Positions 63,746 to 64,000 of a DNA stretch of 64,000 bases are shown piece by piece (the stretch's first letter is position 1; each line of letters opens with the position of its first letter). The position numbers and the translations under genes are program-made. A model generated the notes under the pieces. That model did no database searches. It was not told the origin of the DNA and was given only the letters and a program-made list of their open reading frames with translations. Origin of the DNA: Robiginitalea marina (GTDB lineage Bacteria; Bacteroidota; Bacteroidia; Flavobacteriales; Flavobacteriaceae); contig NZ_JAMXIB010000007.1 in assembly GCF_024006985.1 (NCBI RefSeq), positions 62,001 through 126,000 of the forward strand, given 5' to 3'.

Positions 63746-64000
63746 ATGGCATTATTAAATTTTCAGCGGCCCGATAAAGTTATAATGATTGACTCCACCG
63801 ATTTCGAGGGGAAATTTGAATTCCGTCCCCTGGAACCCGGTTATGGGCTCACTGTCGGGAATGCGCTCAGAAGGGTATTGCTTGCTTCCCTTGAGGGGTT
63901 TGCCATCACTTCGGTGCGTATGGACAAGGTAGAACATGAATTTTCGGTAATCGAGGGTGTTGTTGAGGATGTAACCGAGATTATCCTGAACCTGAAACAG
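63746..64000 (+). CDS. rpoA: DNA-directed RNA polymerase alpha subunit (partial)
   Basis: N-terminal 85 codons of the RNA polymerase alpha subunit, cut by the window end. [20 protein letters not shown], then [24 protein letters not shown], the alpha-NTD dimerisation and beta-contact signature. Starts 18 bases after rpsD. Confidence 0.97.
   Translation, partial: MALLNFQRPDKVIMIDSTDFEGKFEFRPLEPGYGLTVGNALRRVLLASLEGFAITSVRMDKVEHEFSVIEGVVEDVTEIILNLKQ

Noticed and set aside
1-64000. CRISPR arrays, insertion sequences, prophage, rRNA or tRNA genes
   Set aside because: No regularly spaced direct repeats, transposase or integrase motifs, or conserved RNA genes were recognised in reading the window.

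Overview
The window looks like a chromosomal segment of a high-GC member of the Flavobacteriaceae (Bacteroidota). The evidence is a SusC/SusD pair, Bacteroidota-type promoters (-33 TTG, -7 TAnnTTTG), few Shine-Dalgarno sequences, a PafA-type phosphatase, many lipoproteins, and an S10-spc-alpha ribosomal cluster with zinc-free S14, S4 and L36. The GC-rich composition and gene content resemble Robiginitalea, but this genus assignment is an inference from memory and was not tested by any search.

Region 1 (1-27,200) is mostly housekeeping and envelope genes in short operons on both strands. It holds an M28 peptidase lipoprotein and a short-chain dehydrogenase, a SprT-like protein, GDP-mannose pyrophosphorylase, a DUF389 membrane protein, and the MlaE/MlaF lipid transporter core. 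Next come PafA phosphatase, a glycosyltransferase and a methyltransferase downstream of gcvP, a UbiA-like membrane protein, and an ECF sigma factor with a small ZAS-motif protein. These are followed by a rhodanese lipoprotein, a purK-purE-M3 peptidase unit, an hpt-adk fusion followed by obgE, a DUF4136 lipoprotein, two very small ORFs, a LytS/LytTR two-component pair, an atypical SDR with a cupin protein, an Mpl-type muropeptide ligase and a DUF1569 protein.

Region 2 (27,279-35,700) starts with a radC / DUF7033-type / HAD-hydrolase unit. It continues with a three-gene envelope unit (lipoprotein, predicted outer-membrane protein, secreted protein), then rarA, a rhomboid protease and rlmB.

Region 3 (35,900-47,500) is an outer-membrane nutrient-uptake and surface-protein island, all on the minus strand: SusC, SusD and a third lipoprotein ending in a strong terminator, followed by an 1136-residue FG-GAP/ASPIC-UnbV lipoprotein, a small secreted protein and an arylsulfotransferase-like lipoprotein. 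No glycoside hydrolase is present, so the substrate is unknown.

Region 4 (48,000-64,000) is the str/S10/spc/alpha ribosomal cluster, all on the plus strand: rpsL-rpsG-fusA-rpsJ, a 278-base structured gap, then rplC through rpsQ, rplN through secY, infA, rpmJ, rpsM, rpsK, rpsD and the start of rpoA, which runs off the window. tuf is absent after fusA, and neither adk nor map lies after secY; the only adk seen is the one fused to hpt at 18.9-20.0 kb.

The observations most worth a second look are the seamless hpt-adk fusion, several -7 boxes placed only 4-7 bases before a start codon (predicted leaderless mRNAs), a 63-base tail-to-tail coding overlap, the ECF sigma/ZAS pair, the small ORFs at 21.9-22.1 kb, the UbiA-like and SDR proteins that have lost canonical catalytic residues, and the leader before rplC. 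I found no CRISPR array, transposase, prophage, rRNA or tRNA gene.
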